DNA of 64,000 nt from Hyphomicrobiales bacterium (GTDB taxonomy: Bacteria > Pseudomonadota > Alphaproteobacteria > Rhizobiales > Rhizobiaceae), in NCBI GenBank assembly GCA_900471605.1, contig UCEY01000002.1, positions 1 to 64,000 of the forward strand, read 5' to 3'. The translations under genes and the position numbers were made by a program. Below are positions 54,158-62,297 of the stretch, piece after piece. Below the pieces are notes generated by a model. The model was given only the letters and a program-made list of their open reading frames with translations. It searched no databases and had not been told where the DNA came from. Within the stretch, counting starts at the first letter, position 1, and each line of letters begins with the position of its first letter.

Positions 54158-55764
54158 TGGCTGTCATCCGGTCGCAGGTCAATCTCCGAAGCGAAGCCGC
54201 CGAAGCCAACCGGGCCGCCATGCAGGCGAAGATTGCCGAGGTCGAGGCGGCCGTGGCGCTGGCTGAGGCTGGCGGCGGAGAGGAGGCACGGGCGCGGCAT
54301 GTGAAGCGTGGCAAGCTGCTTCCGCGCGAGCGCATCGCCCGGCTGCTCGATCACGGCTCGCCCTTTCTCGAAGTCGGCGCCACCGCTGCCCACGGGCTTT
54401 ACGGCGGCGCAAGCCCGTCCGCCGGCATCGTCACCGGCATCGGCCGGGTCGAAGGTCGCGAGGTGATGATCGTCGCCAACGATGCCACCGTCAAAGGCGG
54501 CACCTATTACCCGATGACGGTCAAGAAACACCTGCGTGCCCAGGAGATCGCCGAGGAAAACCGCCTGCCTTGTGTTTATCTGGTCGATTCCGGCGGCGCC
54601 AACCTGCCGAACCAGGACGAGGTATTTCCCGACCGCGACCATTTCGGCCGCATCTTCTTCAACCAGGCGCGCATGTCCGCCAAGGGCATCGCCCAGATCG
54701 CCGCCGTCATGGGCTCCTGCACGGCGGGCGGCGCCTATGTGCCGGCCATGTCCGACGAGGCTATCATCGTCAAGGATCAGGGCACCATTTTCCTCGCCGG
54801 GCCGCCGCTGGTGAAGGCCGCGACAGGCGAGGAAGTCTCGGCCGAGGATCTCGGCGGCGGCGATGTACATACAAGACTTTCCGGCGTCGCCGATCATCTT
54901 GCCCGCGACGATGCCCATGCCCTGGCGCTGGTTCGCCGCGCCGTCGCCGGCTTGAACACCCGCAAGCCCGAAACGGTCACGCTGGCGACACCCGAAGAGC
55001 CGCTTTACGATCCGCAAGAGATCGCCGCGATCGTCCCTTCCTCGCTCAGCACGCCCTACGATATCCGCGAAGTGATCGCCCGCGTGGTCGATGGCTCGCG
55101 GTTCGACGAATTCAAGGCTCGCTTCGGGGTGACGCTGGTCTGCGGTTTCGCCCATGTCTTCGGCATTCCCGTCGGCATCATCGCCAACAACGGCGTGCTG
55201 TTTTCCGAAAGCGCCCAGAAGGGGGCGCATTTCATCGAACTCTGCTCGCAGCGCAAGATCCCGCTGGTCTTCCTGCAGAACATCACCGGCTTCATGGTCG
55301 GCCGCAAATACGAGGCGGAAGGTATCGCCAAGCACGGCGCCAAGCTGGTGACGGCGGTTGCCACCACCTCGGTGCCCAAGGTTACGATATTGGTCGGCGG
55401 TTCCTTCGGCGCCGGCAATTACGGCATGGCCGGCCGCGCTTATTCACCGCGCTTCCTGTGGACCTGGCCGAACAGCCGCATCTCGGTGATGGGCGGGCCG
55501 CAGGCGGCCGGCGTGCTTGCAACCGTCCGGCGCGACGCGATCGAACGCGGCGGCAAGACTTGGGGTACGGCCGAGGAGGCGGCCTTCAAGCAGCCGATAC
55601 TCGACCAGTTCGAGGAACAGAGCCATCCGCTTTATGCCTCCGCCCGCCTGTGGGACGACGGCGTCATCCACCCGGCCAGCACCCGCCAGGTCCTCGCCCT
55701 CAGCCTTTCCGCCGCCCTCAACGCCCCGATTGAAGACACACGCTTCGGCGTGTTCCGGATGTGA
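54157..55764 (+). CDS. mccB: 3-methylcrotonyl-CoA carboxylase beta subunit
   Basis: The beta subunit (LiuB) transfers the carboxyl group from biotin to 3-methylcrotonyl-CoA. The 535-aa carboxyltransferase has the acyl-CoA-binding motifs [21 protein letters not shown] and [19 protein letters not shown], and the [14 protein letters not shown] motif, as in MCC rather than propionyl-CoA carboxylase. It is coupled to ivd by TGATG. A 150-nt spacer with an inverted repeat separates it from mccA. Confidence 0.95.
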   Translation: MAVIRSQVNLRSEAAEANRAAMQAKIAEVEAAVALAEAGGGEEARARHVKRGKLLPRERIARLLDHGSPFLEVGATAAHGLYGGASPSAGIVTGIGRVEGREVMIVANDATVKGGTYYPMTVKKHLRAQEIAEENRLPCVYLVDSGGANLPNQDEVFPDRDHFGRIFFNQARMSAKGIAQIAAVMGSCTAGGAYVPAMSDEAIIVKDQGTIFLAGPPLVKAATGEEVSAEDLGGGDVHTRLSGVADHLARDDAHALALVRRAVAGLNTRKPETVTLATPEEPLYDPQEIAAIVPSSLSTPYDIREVIARVVDGSRFDEFKARFGVTLVCGFAHVFGIPVGIIANNGVLFSESAQKGAHFIELCSQRKIPLVFLQNITGFMVGRKYEAEGIAKHGAKLVTAVATTSVPKVTILVGGSFGAGNYGMAGRAYSPRFLWTWPNSRISVMGGPQAAGVLATVRRDAIERGGKTWGTAEEAAFKQPILDQFEEQSHPLYASARLWDDGVIHPASTRQVLALSLSAALNAPIEDTRFGVFRM

Positions 55765-55800
55765 GGGGCGGATGTCGAATTTCATAAACATCCTTAGACC

Positions 55801-55871
55801 TCTCCCTCCTCGCGGCCATAATGCGCCGAGAGAATGGCGCGGCATGCAAATCTCCTCCACAAGGAGGGAGA
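55801..55871. repeat. Inverted-repeat element between mccB and mccA
   Basis: TCTCCCTCCT (55801-55810) and AGGAGGGAGA (55862-55871) are perfect 10-bp arms. A second stem GCGCC-GAGAGAAT-GGCGC lies inside. The compact palindromic structure in an intergenic space resembles small intergenic repeats of rhizobia. It may act in mRNA stability between two genes that should be made in equal amounts. Confidence 0.55.
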
Positions 55872-55914
55872 TCGGGAGCTTGCCGCAGCGCTCGCCCATT
55901 GCGGGGACAGCCCC

Positions 55915-57930
55915 ATGCTAAGAAAAGTCCTCATCGCCAATCGCGGCGAGATCGCCTGCCGTATCATCCGCACCTGTCACAGGCTGGGCGTCGCCACCGT
56001 TGCCGTCTATTCCGATGCCGATCGGGACGCTCTGCATGTGTCGCTGGCCGGCGAGGCGGTCCATGTCGGCCCGTCCCCCGCGGCCGAAAGTTACCTGCGC
56101 GGCGACGCGATCATCGACGCAGCATTGCGGACAGGCGCCGATGCAATCCATCCCGGCTACGGTTTTCTCTCGGAAAACCCGGATTTTGCCTGGGCGGCAA
56201 CATCCGCCGGTCTCCGCTTCATCGGCCCGTCCTCCGATGCCATCCGTGCCATGGGCCTCAAGGACGCCGCCAAGGCGCTGATGGAAAAAGCCGGCGTGCC
56301 CGTCGTCCCGGGTTATCACGGCGCCGAACAAGACCCGGATTTCTTGCTGGATGAGGCCGAGCGCATCGGTTTCCCGGTGCTGATCAAGGCGCGTGCGGGC
56401 GGCGGCGGCAAGGGCATGCGGCGGGTCGAGAATGCCGAGGCTTTCAGGGAAGCGCTCGCCTCTGCGCAACGCGAAGCTTCGGCCGCATTCGGCGATGCGT
56501 CATGTCTGATCGAAAAATACATCGCCCACCCGCGCCATATCGAGATCCAGGTGTTTGGCGACGATCACGGCAATGTCGTGCACCTCTTCGAACGCGACTG
56601 CTCGCTGCAGCGCCGCCACCAGAAGGTCATCGAGGAGGCGCCGGCCCCGGGCATGCCGGAGGACATGCGCCGCGCGATGGGCGAAGCGGCCGTCAAGGCG
56701 GCGATGGCGATTTCCTATTCCGGCGCCGGCACGATCGAGTTTATCGCCGACGCTTCCGAAGGGCTGAAACCCGACCGTTTCTGGTTCATGGAGATGAACA
56801 CCCGCCTGCAGGTGGAGCATCCCGTGACCGAGGCGATCACCGGCGTCGATCTCGTCGAATGGCAGTTGCGCGTCGCGTCCGGCGAGCCTCTGCCGCGCCT
56901 GCAGGACGAGCTTTTTATCAGCGGCTGGGCTTTCGAGGCCCGGCTTTATGCGGAGGATGCCGAGCGGGGGTTTCTGCCGGCCACCGGCCAGCTCGTCCAT
57001 CTCGATCTGCCGGAGGAGCTTGCCCGCGTGGACAGCGGCGTGCGCGCCGGCGACCGCATTTCGCCTTTCTACGATCCGATGATTGCCAAGATCATCACCC
57101 GCGGGCCGGATCGGCAGACGGCGCTCTCGCTTCTTTCGTCCGCTCTGTCCGAGGTTCGCGCCACCGGCATCACCACCAATGCAACATTCATTCGCCGGCT
57201 AACGACGCAGACCGACTTCGTCGAGGGCAAGCCCGATACCGGCCTCATCGACCGGCATCTGTCGGAACTCACATTTCACAGGGCTCCGTCTCGCGAGGCC
57301 ATGGCGCTTGCCGCACTGGAGCTTTCCGGCACGCTCCAGCCGAAGACCGCGAACGATCCCTGGGGCGGCTTGTCCGGATTCCGGTTGTGGTCGCAAGCGT
57401 CCGATTTCGTCGAACTGGATGACCGCGGCCACCATGTGCCGGTCTCGTTCGCATCGACCGGAGATGGGGCCTATGCCGCCACGGTCGACGGCAAGCGGGT
57501 TGATTTCAGCCTTTCCCGATCAGGCGACGGCGCCTGTCTTCTGGAGGTCGAGGGCAGCAAACGTCGCGTTCATCTGGTGTCCGGCCAACGTGACGTGACG
57601 ATCTTCGGCGATGGCGAAAACTGGCACTTTGGCCTCCTCGACCCCCTCGCCGGCGAGGATGAGGCCGGCGGCGGCGGCGACCGCATAGTCGCGCCGATGC
57701 CGGGCCTGGTCAAACTCCTGCGCGCGGTGCCCGGAGCGGCGGTTGCGAAGGGCGAGACCCTGGCGATCATGGAGGCGATGAAGATGGAGCTGACGCTTGC
57801 CGCCCCCCGCGACGGGACGATTGCCGAGGTCCTGGTTGCCCAAGGCGAACAAGTGGTCGAGGGAGCCATGCTGCTGACGCTGGAGCCGGAAGATGGGCAG
57901 CCTGAATACGGGGAGCCGGAAGATGGCTGA
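55915..57930 (+). CDS. mccA: 3-methylcrotonyl-CoA carboxylase biotin-containing alpha subunit
   Basis: This 671-aa subunit (LiuD) carries biotin carboxylase and biotin carrier. The carboxylase part has VLIANRGEIACRIIRTCH, the ATP-grasp segment ARAGGGGKGMRRV and EMNTRLQVEHPVTE; the carrier has EAMKMELTLAAP with biotinylated Lys623. ATG 55915 gives the usual opening MLRKVLIANRGE. The last residues (EPEDGQPEYGEPEDG) form an acidic duplicated tail; the underlying DNA repeat also contains the mvaB start. The gene overlaps mvaB by 8 nt. Confidence 0.95.
   Translation: MLRKVLIANRGEIACRIIRTCHRLGVATVAVYSDADRDALHVSLAGEAVHVGPSPAAESYLRGDAIIDAALRTGADAIHPGYGFLSENPDFAWAATSAGLRFIGPSSDAIRAMGLKDAAKALMEKAGVPVVPGYHGAEQDPDFLLDEAERIGFPVLIKARAGGGGKGMRRVENAEAFREALASAQREASAAFGDASCLIEKYIAHPRHIEIQVFGDDHGNVVHLFERDCSLQRRHQKVIEEAPAPGMPEDMRRAMGEAAVKAAMAISYSGAGTIEFIADASEGLKPDRFWFMEMNTRLQVEHPVTEAITGVDLVEWQLRVASGEPLPRLQDELFISGWAFEARLYAEDAERGFLPATGQLVHLDLPEELARVDSGVRAGDRISPFYDPMIAKIITRGPDRQTALSLLSSALSEVRATGITTNATFIRRLTTQTDFVEGKPDTGLIDRHLSELTFHRAPSREAMALAALELSGTLQPKTANDPWGGLSGFRLWSQASDFVELDDRGHHVPVSFASTGDGAYAATVDGKRVDFSLSRSGDGACLLEVEGSKRRVHLVSGQRDVTIFGDGENWHFGLLDPLAGEDEAGGGGDRIVAPMPGLVKLLRAVPGAAVAKGETLAIMEAMKMELTLAAPRDGTIAEVLVAQGEQVVEGAMLLTLEPEDGQPEYGEPEDG
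57882..57926 (+). repeat. Duplicated 15-bp start-site module
   Basis: The 15-mer GGAGCCGGAAGATGG occurs at 57882-57896 and again at 57912-57926. Each copy carries GGAG and an ATG, and the two ATG codons (57893 and 57923) are 30 nt apart in the same mvaB frame. The repeat also encodes the duplicated EPEDG tail of MccA. Confidence 0.85.
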
Positions 57931-58780
57931 CTTCGTCCGCATCCACGAAATGGGACCTCGCGACGGCCTGCAGAACGAGAAACGCATCATCCCGACCGTC
58001 GACAAGATCCGGCTCGTCGATCTGCTTTCCGCCTGCGGTTTCGAAAAGATCGAGGTGGCGAGCTTCGTGCGTGCCGACTGGGTGCCGCAGATGGCCGACG
58101 GTGCCGAGGTCATGGCGGGCATCGCGCGCCGGCCGGGCACGCTCTATACGGTGCTGACCCCAAACATGCGCGGTTATGAGGCGGCCGTCGCGGCGAGCGC
58201 GGATGAGGTTGCCGTCTTTGCCTCTGCCTCCGAAGGTTTCAGCCATCGCAATATCAATTGCAGCATCGCGGAGAGCTTTGAGCGTTTTGCGCCGCTGGTC
58301 GATAGCGCCCGCCGCGACGGCATTCCGGTCCGCGCCTATGTCTCCTGCGCCATCGATTGTCCCTTTGACGGCCCGACGCCGCCCGTCCAGGTGGCAAGGG
58401 TCGCGGCGCAACTCCATGCGCTCGGATGCAGGGAGGTCGCACTGGCGGATACGATCGGCAGGGGCACGCCGGATCGGGTCGCGGCCATGCTCGACGCGGT
58501 GCTGGAGCGCATGCCGGCCGCCTCTCTCGCCGGGCATTTTCACGACACCAACGGCCGGGCGCTCGACAACATCACGGTCTCGCTCGAAAAGGGACTGCGT
58601 GTGTTCGATGCCGCCGCAGGCGGTCTTGGCGGTTGCCCCTATGCGCCGGGCGCGGAGGGCAATGTCGCAACCGGCAAGACCGTCGATCATCTGCATGCGC
58701 TGGGTTTCGAGACCCGTATCGACCGCGACCGGCTGGACGAGGCCGAGACCTTTGCCCGAGGTTTGAGAGGAGCGCGCTGA
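57923..58780 (+). CDS. mvaB: Hydroxymethylglutaryl-CoA lyase
   Basis: HMG-CoA lyase (LiuE) splits HMG-CoA to acetoacetate and acetyl-CoA, the final step of leucine degradation. The 285-aa TIM-barrel protein has RIHEMGPRDGLQNEKR at its N-terminus, the metal-ligand segment LAGHFHDTNGRALDN and the conserved GGLGGCPYAPGAEGN with the loop cysteine. ATG 57923 gives the classical start. ATG 57893 is in frame with the same upstream sequence, adding 10 residues. The stop overlaps the next start as TGATG. Confidence 0.95.
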   Translation: MADFVRIHEMGPRDGLQNEKRIIPTVDKIRLVDLLSACGFEKIEVASFVRADWVPQMADGAEVMAGIARRPGTLYTVLTPNMRGYEAAVAASADEVAVFASASEGFSHRNINCSIAESFERFAPLVDSARRDGIPVRAYVSCAIDCPFDGPTPPVQVARVAAQLHALGCREVALADTIGRGTPDRVAAMLDAVLERMPAASLAGHFHDTNGRALDNITVSLEKGLRVFDAAAGGLGGCPYAPGAEGNVATGKTVDHLHALGFETRIDRDRLDEAETFARGLRGAR

Positions 58781-59586
58781 TGGGCGCTTACGAGACGCTG
58801 ACCTTGGAACGCGACGTTCGCGGGGTAGTGACGCTGTCGCTCGCCCGGCCTGAAAAGCACAACGCCATGAATGCGCAGATGATTGCCGACCTGACGGACG
58901 CGGCCGGCAGGCTTGCGGCCGACGAGGCTGTCCGTGTCGTGGTTCTCGCATCTGCCGGCCCCACTTTCTGCGCCGGCGGCGACCTGCAGTGGATGCGGGA
59001 TCAGGCGGCGAGGGATCGGGCCGGCAAGATCGAGGGGGCCACGGAGCTCGCCCTGATGCTGAAGGCGCTGGACGATCTGCCGAAGCCGCTGATCGGCCGG
59101 GTGCAGGGCAATGCCTTTGGCGGCGGCATCGGCCTGATGTCCGTCTGCGACATCGTCGTCGCGGCCGAAAGTGCCCGGTTCGCGCTTACCGAAACTCGGC
59201 TGGGGCTTATTCCCGCGACGATCGGCCCCTATGTCGTACGACGCATTGGCGAGGGCCATGCTCGCCGCCTGTTCCTCAATGCCCGCCGCCTCGATGCTGG
59301 CGCGGCTCGCGAAATAGGCCTTGTTTCCGTCGTCCGCCCGGCCGACGAGCTCGACTTGGCGGTCGAGGAAGAAGTTGCCGCTTTCCTCGATTGCGCTCCG
59401 GGCGCCGTCGCCAGCGCCAAGAGCCTTGTTCAGAGCCTTGCCCGCCAGACGATCGAAGACCCGGTCGCGTATAGCACCGGTCTGCTTGCCGATCGTTGGG
59501 AAAGCGCCGAAGGCCATGCCGGCATCGATGCCTTCCTGAACCGCCGGCCGATGCCCTGGGCGGCGCCCAAGGCAGGCAAGGATTAG
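58780..59586 (+). CDS. liuC: Methylglutaconyl-CoA hydratase (enoyl-CoA hydratase family)
   Basis: The 268-aa crotonase-fold protein very likely hydrates 3-methylglutaconyl-CoA to HMG-CoA, because it closes a leucine operon lacking another candidate. The oxyanion-hole segments ASAGPTFCAGGDLQWM and QGNAFGGGIGLMSVCDIVVA and the TETRLGLIPATIGPYV segment are present. GAGAGGAG precedes the ATG. Sequence alone does not exclude another enoyl-CoA substrate. It ends 29 nt before the convergent TctC gene. Confidence 0.87.
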   Translation: MGAYETLTLERDVRGVVTLSLARPEKHNAMNAQMIADLTDAAGRLAADEAVRVVVLASAGPTFCAGGDLQWMRDQAARDRAGKIEGATELALMLKALDDLPKPLIGRVQGNAFGGGIGLMSVCDIVVAAESARFALTETRLGLIPATIGPYVVRRIGEGHARRLFLNARRLDAGAAREIGLVSVVRPADELDLAVEEEVAAFLDCAPGAVASAKSLVQSLARQTIEDPVAYSTGLLADRWESAEGHAGIDAFLNRRPMPWAAPKAGKD

Positions 59587-59615
59587 CCGGGCCACGTCGG
59601 GTGTTGAGCCGGATA

Positions 59616-60629
59616 TTACTGTTTGGGGATTCCGGCCTTCTGGATCACGTCCGACCATTTCTGGATGTCGGCTTTCAGGCGGCCGCCGATCTCTTCCGGC
59701 GTGCTGGATCGGGCTTCGACACCGAGATCCGCAAACCGCTTCTGAAGGGCAGGATCGGCCAGCACTTCGATCAGCGTCGCGTTCAGCTTCTTGACCGCTT
59801 CCGGCGGCGTGCCCTTGGGCGCGAAGATGGCATTCCAGGAGGTGACGTCGAAACCCTTGACGCCTTCTTCAGCGGCGGTCGGGACATTCGGCGAGAGGGT
59901 GGAGCGCGTCGGGCCGGATGAAGCGATGGCGATCGCCTGGTTCTGCTGCAGGGCGGCTTTCAGCGCGGTCTGGCTGTCGATGATGACGTCGAGCTCGCCG
60001 CCGAGCAGGGCAACCTGAAGATCCGGCGTGGCCTTGTAGGGCACGATGGTGAAATCGATCCCGGAAGTCGATTTGAAAAGTTCCGCGGCAAGGTTCTGGC
60101 TGCTGCCGACATTGATGGTTCCGACGTTCAGCGCCCCGGGCTTGGCCTTGGCGGCGTCCAGAACATCCTTGAGGGATTTGAATTTGCCACCCGACTTGGT
60201 GACGAACACGAAATCGAAATAGGCAAGGCTGGAGACCGGCACGAAATCGGCGACCGGATCGAATTGCAGGTTCTTGAACAGCGGCACGCTGATCGCGGTT
60301 CCGTTCGAGAGCAGCGCCAGCGTGTAACCGTCCGCCGGAGCGTTCAGCGCCGCCCGCGCCGCAACGGAGCCGCCCGCACCCGGCTGGTTCATGATCACGA
60401 TCTGCCGGCCGAGCTTCTTGCCGAGCGACTCGGCAACCAGGCGTGCGGTGATATCGGCGATCCCGCCCGGGCCGAAAGGCAGGACCAGCGTGATGTCCCT
60501 TGAAGGATAGGCGTCCTGCGCAATGGCGCCGGTCGGCAGCATCAGGGTCAGGGCGACCGCCAGGGACTTCATCCATCGCGACGGCCGTCGAAGCCGGCCC
60601 GCTGAGCTCCCCGTAGTTGTGCAATCCAT
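59616..60629 (-). CDS. TctC-family tripartite tricarboxylate transporter binding protein
   Basis: The 337-aa periplasmic protein has a long N-terminal signal (about 1-38, helix MKSLAVALTLMLPTGAIAQ) and a Bug/TctC domain with YPSRDITLVLPFGPGGIADITARLVAE, QPGAGGSVAARAALNAPADGYTL and IVPYKATPDLQVALLGGELDV. No TctA/TctB membrane genes are nearby, common for Bug proteins. AGGAGGAGG precedes ATG 60629. It follows the lactonase gene by 25 nt, and the ligand is probably an aromatic acid or a ring-cleavage dicarboxylate. Confidence 0.88.
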   Translation of the reverse strand: MDCTTTGSSAGRLRRPSRWMKSLAVALTLMLPTGAIAQDAYPSRDITLVLPFGPGGIADITARLVAESLGKKLGRQIVIMNQPGAGGSVAARAALNAPADGYTLALLSNGTAISVPLFKNLQFDPVADFVPVSSLAYFDFVFVTKSGGKFKSLKDVLDAAKAKPGALNVGTINVGSSQNLAAELFKSTSGIDFTIVPYKATPDLQVALLGGELDVIIDSQTALKAALQQNQAIAIASSGPTRSTLSPNVPTAAEEGVKGFDVTSWNAIFAPKGTPPEAVKKLNATLIEVLADPALQKRFADLGVEARSSTPEEIGGRLKADIQKWSDVIQKAGIPKQ

Positions 60630-60654
60630 TCTTTCCTCCTCCTTATAAGGCCGC

Positions 60655-61530
60655 TCAGGCGGCGAAATCGTATAAACGTGCTGGATTGTCGACGAGCAGC
60701 CGTTGCCGATCGCCCTCCGTCAGTGCGAACCTGGGCACGAGATCCACGAGATCGGCTTCGTCGACCGGCTCCTTGAGGTTCGGGTGCGGAAAATCGGTGC
60801 CCCACAGGCTTCGCTCGGGGCTCGCTTCGATCAGCGCCTTCGCAAAAGGCACGGCCGTATCGAACGGAAAACGCGAAATCCGCTCCGACCCGCAGACCTT
60901 GATCCAGCAGTTTTCTTGGCCCACCAGTTCCAGCAGCGCCTGAAACGCCGGCTGGTCGGTGCCGAGGCTGGTGTCGACACGGCCCATGTGATCGATGACG
61001 AACGGGACCGGCAGGCGGGCGATCATGTCGGAAAGCGGAACAATGTCGGCGGCATCGAGATGCAGCACCACATGCCAGCCGCGGCCCTTGATGCGGTCGA
61101 TCACCCGGTTGAAGACATCCATGTCCGGCGCCCCGCCGAGATGGCGGACGAAGTTGAACCGCACGCCACGCACGCCGCCGTCGTCGAGCGTCTGGTAGGC
61201 CCGGTCGTCGAAACTGTCGTCGACGATGGCGACGCCGCGGTAACGATCCGGACGCCAGGCGATCGCGTCGAGCATGGCGCGGTTGTCTGTCCCATGGCAG
61301 CTCGCCTGAACGATGACGGCGCGCTCGATGCCAAGCCGGTCGTGGAGTTTCGCCAGCGCCTCTTTCGGTGCATCCTCCGGCGTATAGCTGCGGTTGGGTG
61401 CGTAGGGGAAAACGTGTCCCGGACCGAACACGTGGCAATGGGCGTCGCAGCTGCCGGCAGGCAGCAGGAAGTTCGGTTTCCGCCGTGCGCCGCCGGCCCC
61501 GTGACCGCTCTCCTGGCGAGGTTCGTTCAT
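60655..61530 (-). CDS. LigI-like 2-pyrone-4,6-dicarboxylate lactonase (amidohydrolase)
   Basis: The 291-aa protein of the amidohydrolase superfamily closely resembles 2-pyrone-4,6-dicarboxylate lactonase. It has the metal motif CDAHCHVFGP (His31, His33), then VIVQASCHGTDNRAML, GVRFNFVRHL, VIDHMGRVD, LWGTDFPHPN with the general-base Asp, and the terminal NPARLYDF. LigI hydrolyses PDC to oxalomesaconate in the protocatechuate 4,5-cleavage route. ATG 61530 has GAAGGAAGAG upstream. A related lactone substrate cannot be excluded. Confidence 0.85.
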   Translation of the reverse strand: MNEPRQESGHGAGGARRKPNFLLPAGSCDAHCHVFGPGHVFPYAPNRSYTPEDAPKEALAKLHDRLGIERAVIVQASCHGTDNRAMLDAIAWRPDRYRGVAIVDDSFDDRAYQTLDDGGVRGVRFNFVRHLGGAPDMDVFNRVIDRIKGRGWHVVLHLDAADIVPLSDMIARLPVPFVIDHMGRVDTSLGTDQPAFQALLELVGQENCWIKVCGSERISRFPFDTAVPFAKALIEASPERSLWGTDFPHPNLKEPVDEADLVDLVPRFALTEGDRQRLLVDNPARLYDFAA

Positions 61531-61549
61531 GTCTCTTCCTTCATGTAAG

Positions 61550-62203
61550 TCAGGCACGCTCCGATCGCCTGGTTTCGAGGGCGAGGCTTCGAAAGCTGGC
61601 ATAGCTCGCCTCGACGATCTGGTTCACGGCGGCCTCCCGATCGTTTCCATCGACCGTGCCGCCCGAAAGACGCGTCACGCGCTCCGGATTGATCAGCGCG
61701 TAGTAGAGCGAGCCGAGCAGGAACTGGCTGCGCCAGACGAGCCCCGCGAGCGGCGCGCCCGGCACGCAATCAGAAAGCGCCTTGATGAAGGCACGGCTCG
61801 TCTCGTCGAAGGCGTCCGCGATGATCGCCTGCGCGTCGGGATTTCCTTCCGCCGAAAGGACGGCGCGCATCCGGGTGAATTCCGCGCCACCGCCGTCGCC
61901 TTCCGAGGACGAGACGAAGGCCGGAACGACATAGGCCCGCAGGATCGCCATCAGCCGCTGGTCCGCATCGCTGATCCGAAGGGCTTCGCCCAAGAGTTCG
62001 CGGCGGCGGGCGTTCATCGGCACCGTGTGGCGCTCATAGACCTCCCGCAGCAATTTCGCCTTCGAGCCGAAATGGTAGGTGAGGCTGCCGACATTGGCTC
62101 CGGATGCCTTGGCAATGTCGCGCAGCGAAACGGCATTGTAGCCGCTGCGGGAAAACAGGGTCACGGCGTTTCGAAGCAAGGCTTCCCTCAGGTTCGGGCG
62201 CAT
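61550..62203 (-). CDS. TetR-family transcriptional regulator
   Basis: The 217-aa protein has an N-terminal helix-turn-helix (about 8-55: LRDIAKASGANVGSLTYHFGSKAKLLREVYERH) typical of TetR and a C-terminal domain for ligand and dimerisation with a conserved-looking core. ATG 62203 starts just before the domain. It lies between a flavin monooxygenase gene and the lactonase gene and probably regulates them; a 32-bp palindrome is found 22 nt before its start. The inducer may be an aromatic compound. Confidence 0.9.
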   Translation of the reverse strand: MRPNLREALLRNAVTLFSRSGYNAVSLRDIAKASGANVGSLTYHFGSKAKLLREVYERHTVPMNARRRELLGEALRISDADQRLMAILRAYVVPAFVSSSEGDGGGAEFTRMRAVLSAEGNPDAQAIIADAFDETSRAFIKALSDCVPGAPLAGLVWRSQFLLGSLYYALINPERVTRLSGGTVDGNDREAAVNQIVEASYASFRSLALETRRSERA

Positions 62204-62224
62204 GAGAATCCATAGTCAATTGTC

Positions 62225-62256
62225 CGCCCAATTTGTACAGTTGTACAAATTGGGCG
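62225..62256. promoter_or_regulatory. 32-bp palindrome, candidate operator for the TetR regulator
   Basis: CGCCCAATTTGTACA and TGTACAAATTGGGCG are perfect 15-bp arms around a 2-bp centre (GT). It lies 22 nt upstream of the tetR start, in the 94-nt gap after the monooxygenase gene. TetR proteins bind long palindromes, so autoregulation and control of downstream genes is a direct prediction. Confidence 0.75.
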
Positions 62257-62297
62257 TCAACAAAAAATGGCGCCACGAAAGATGAAGGTGATCCCGG

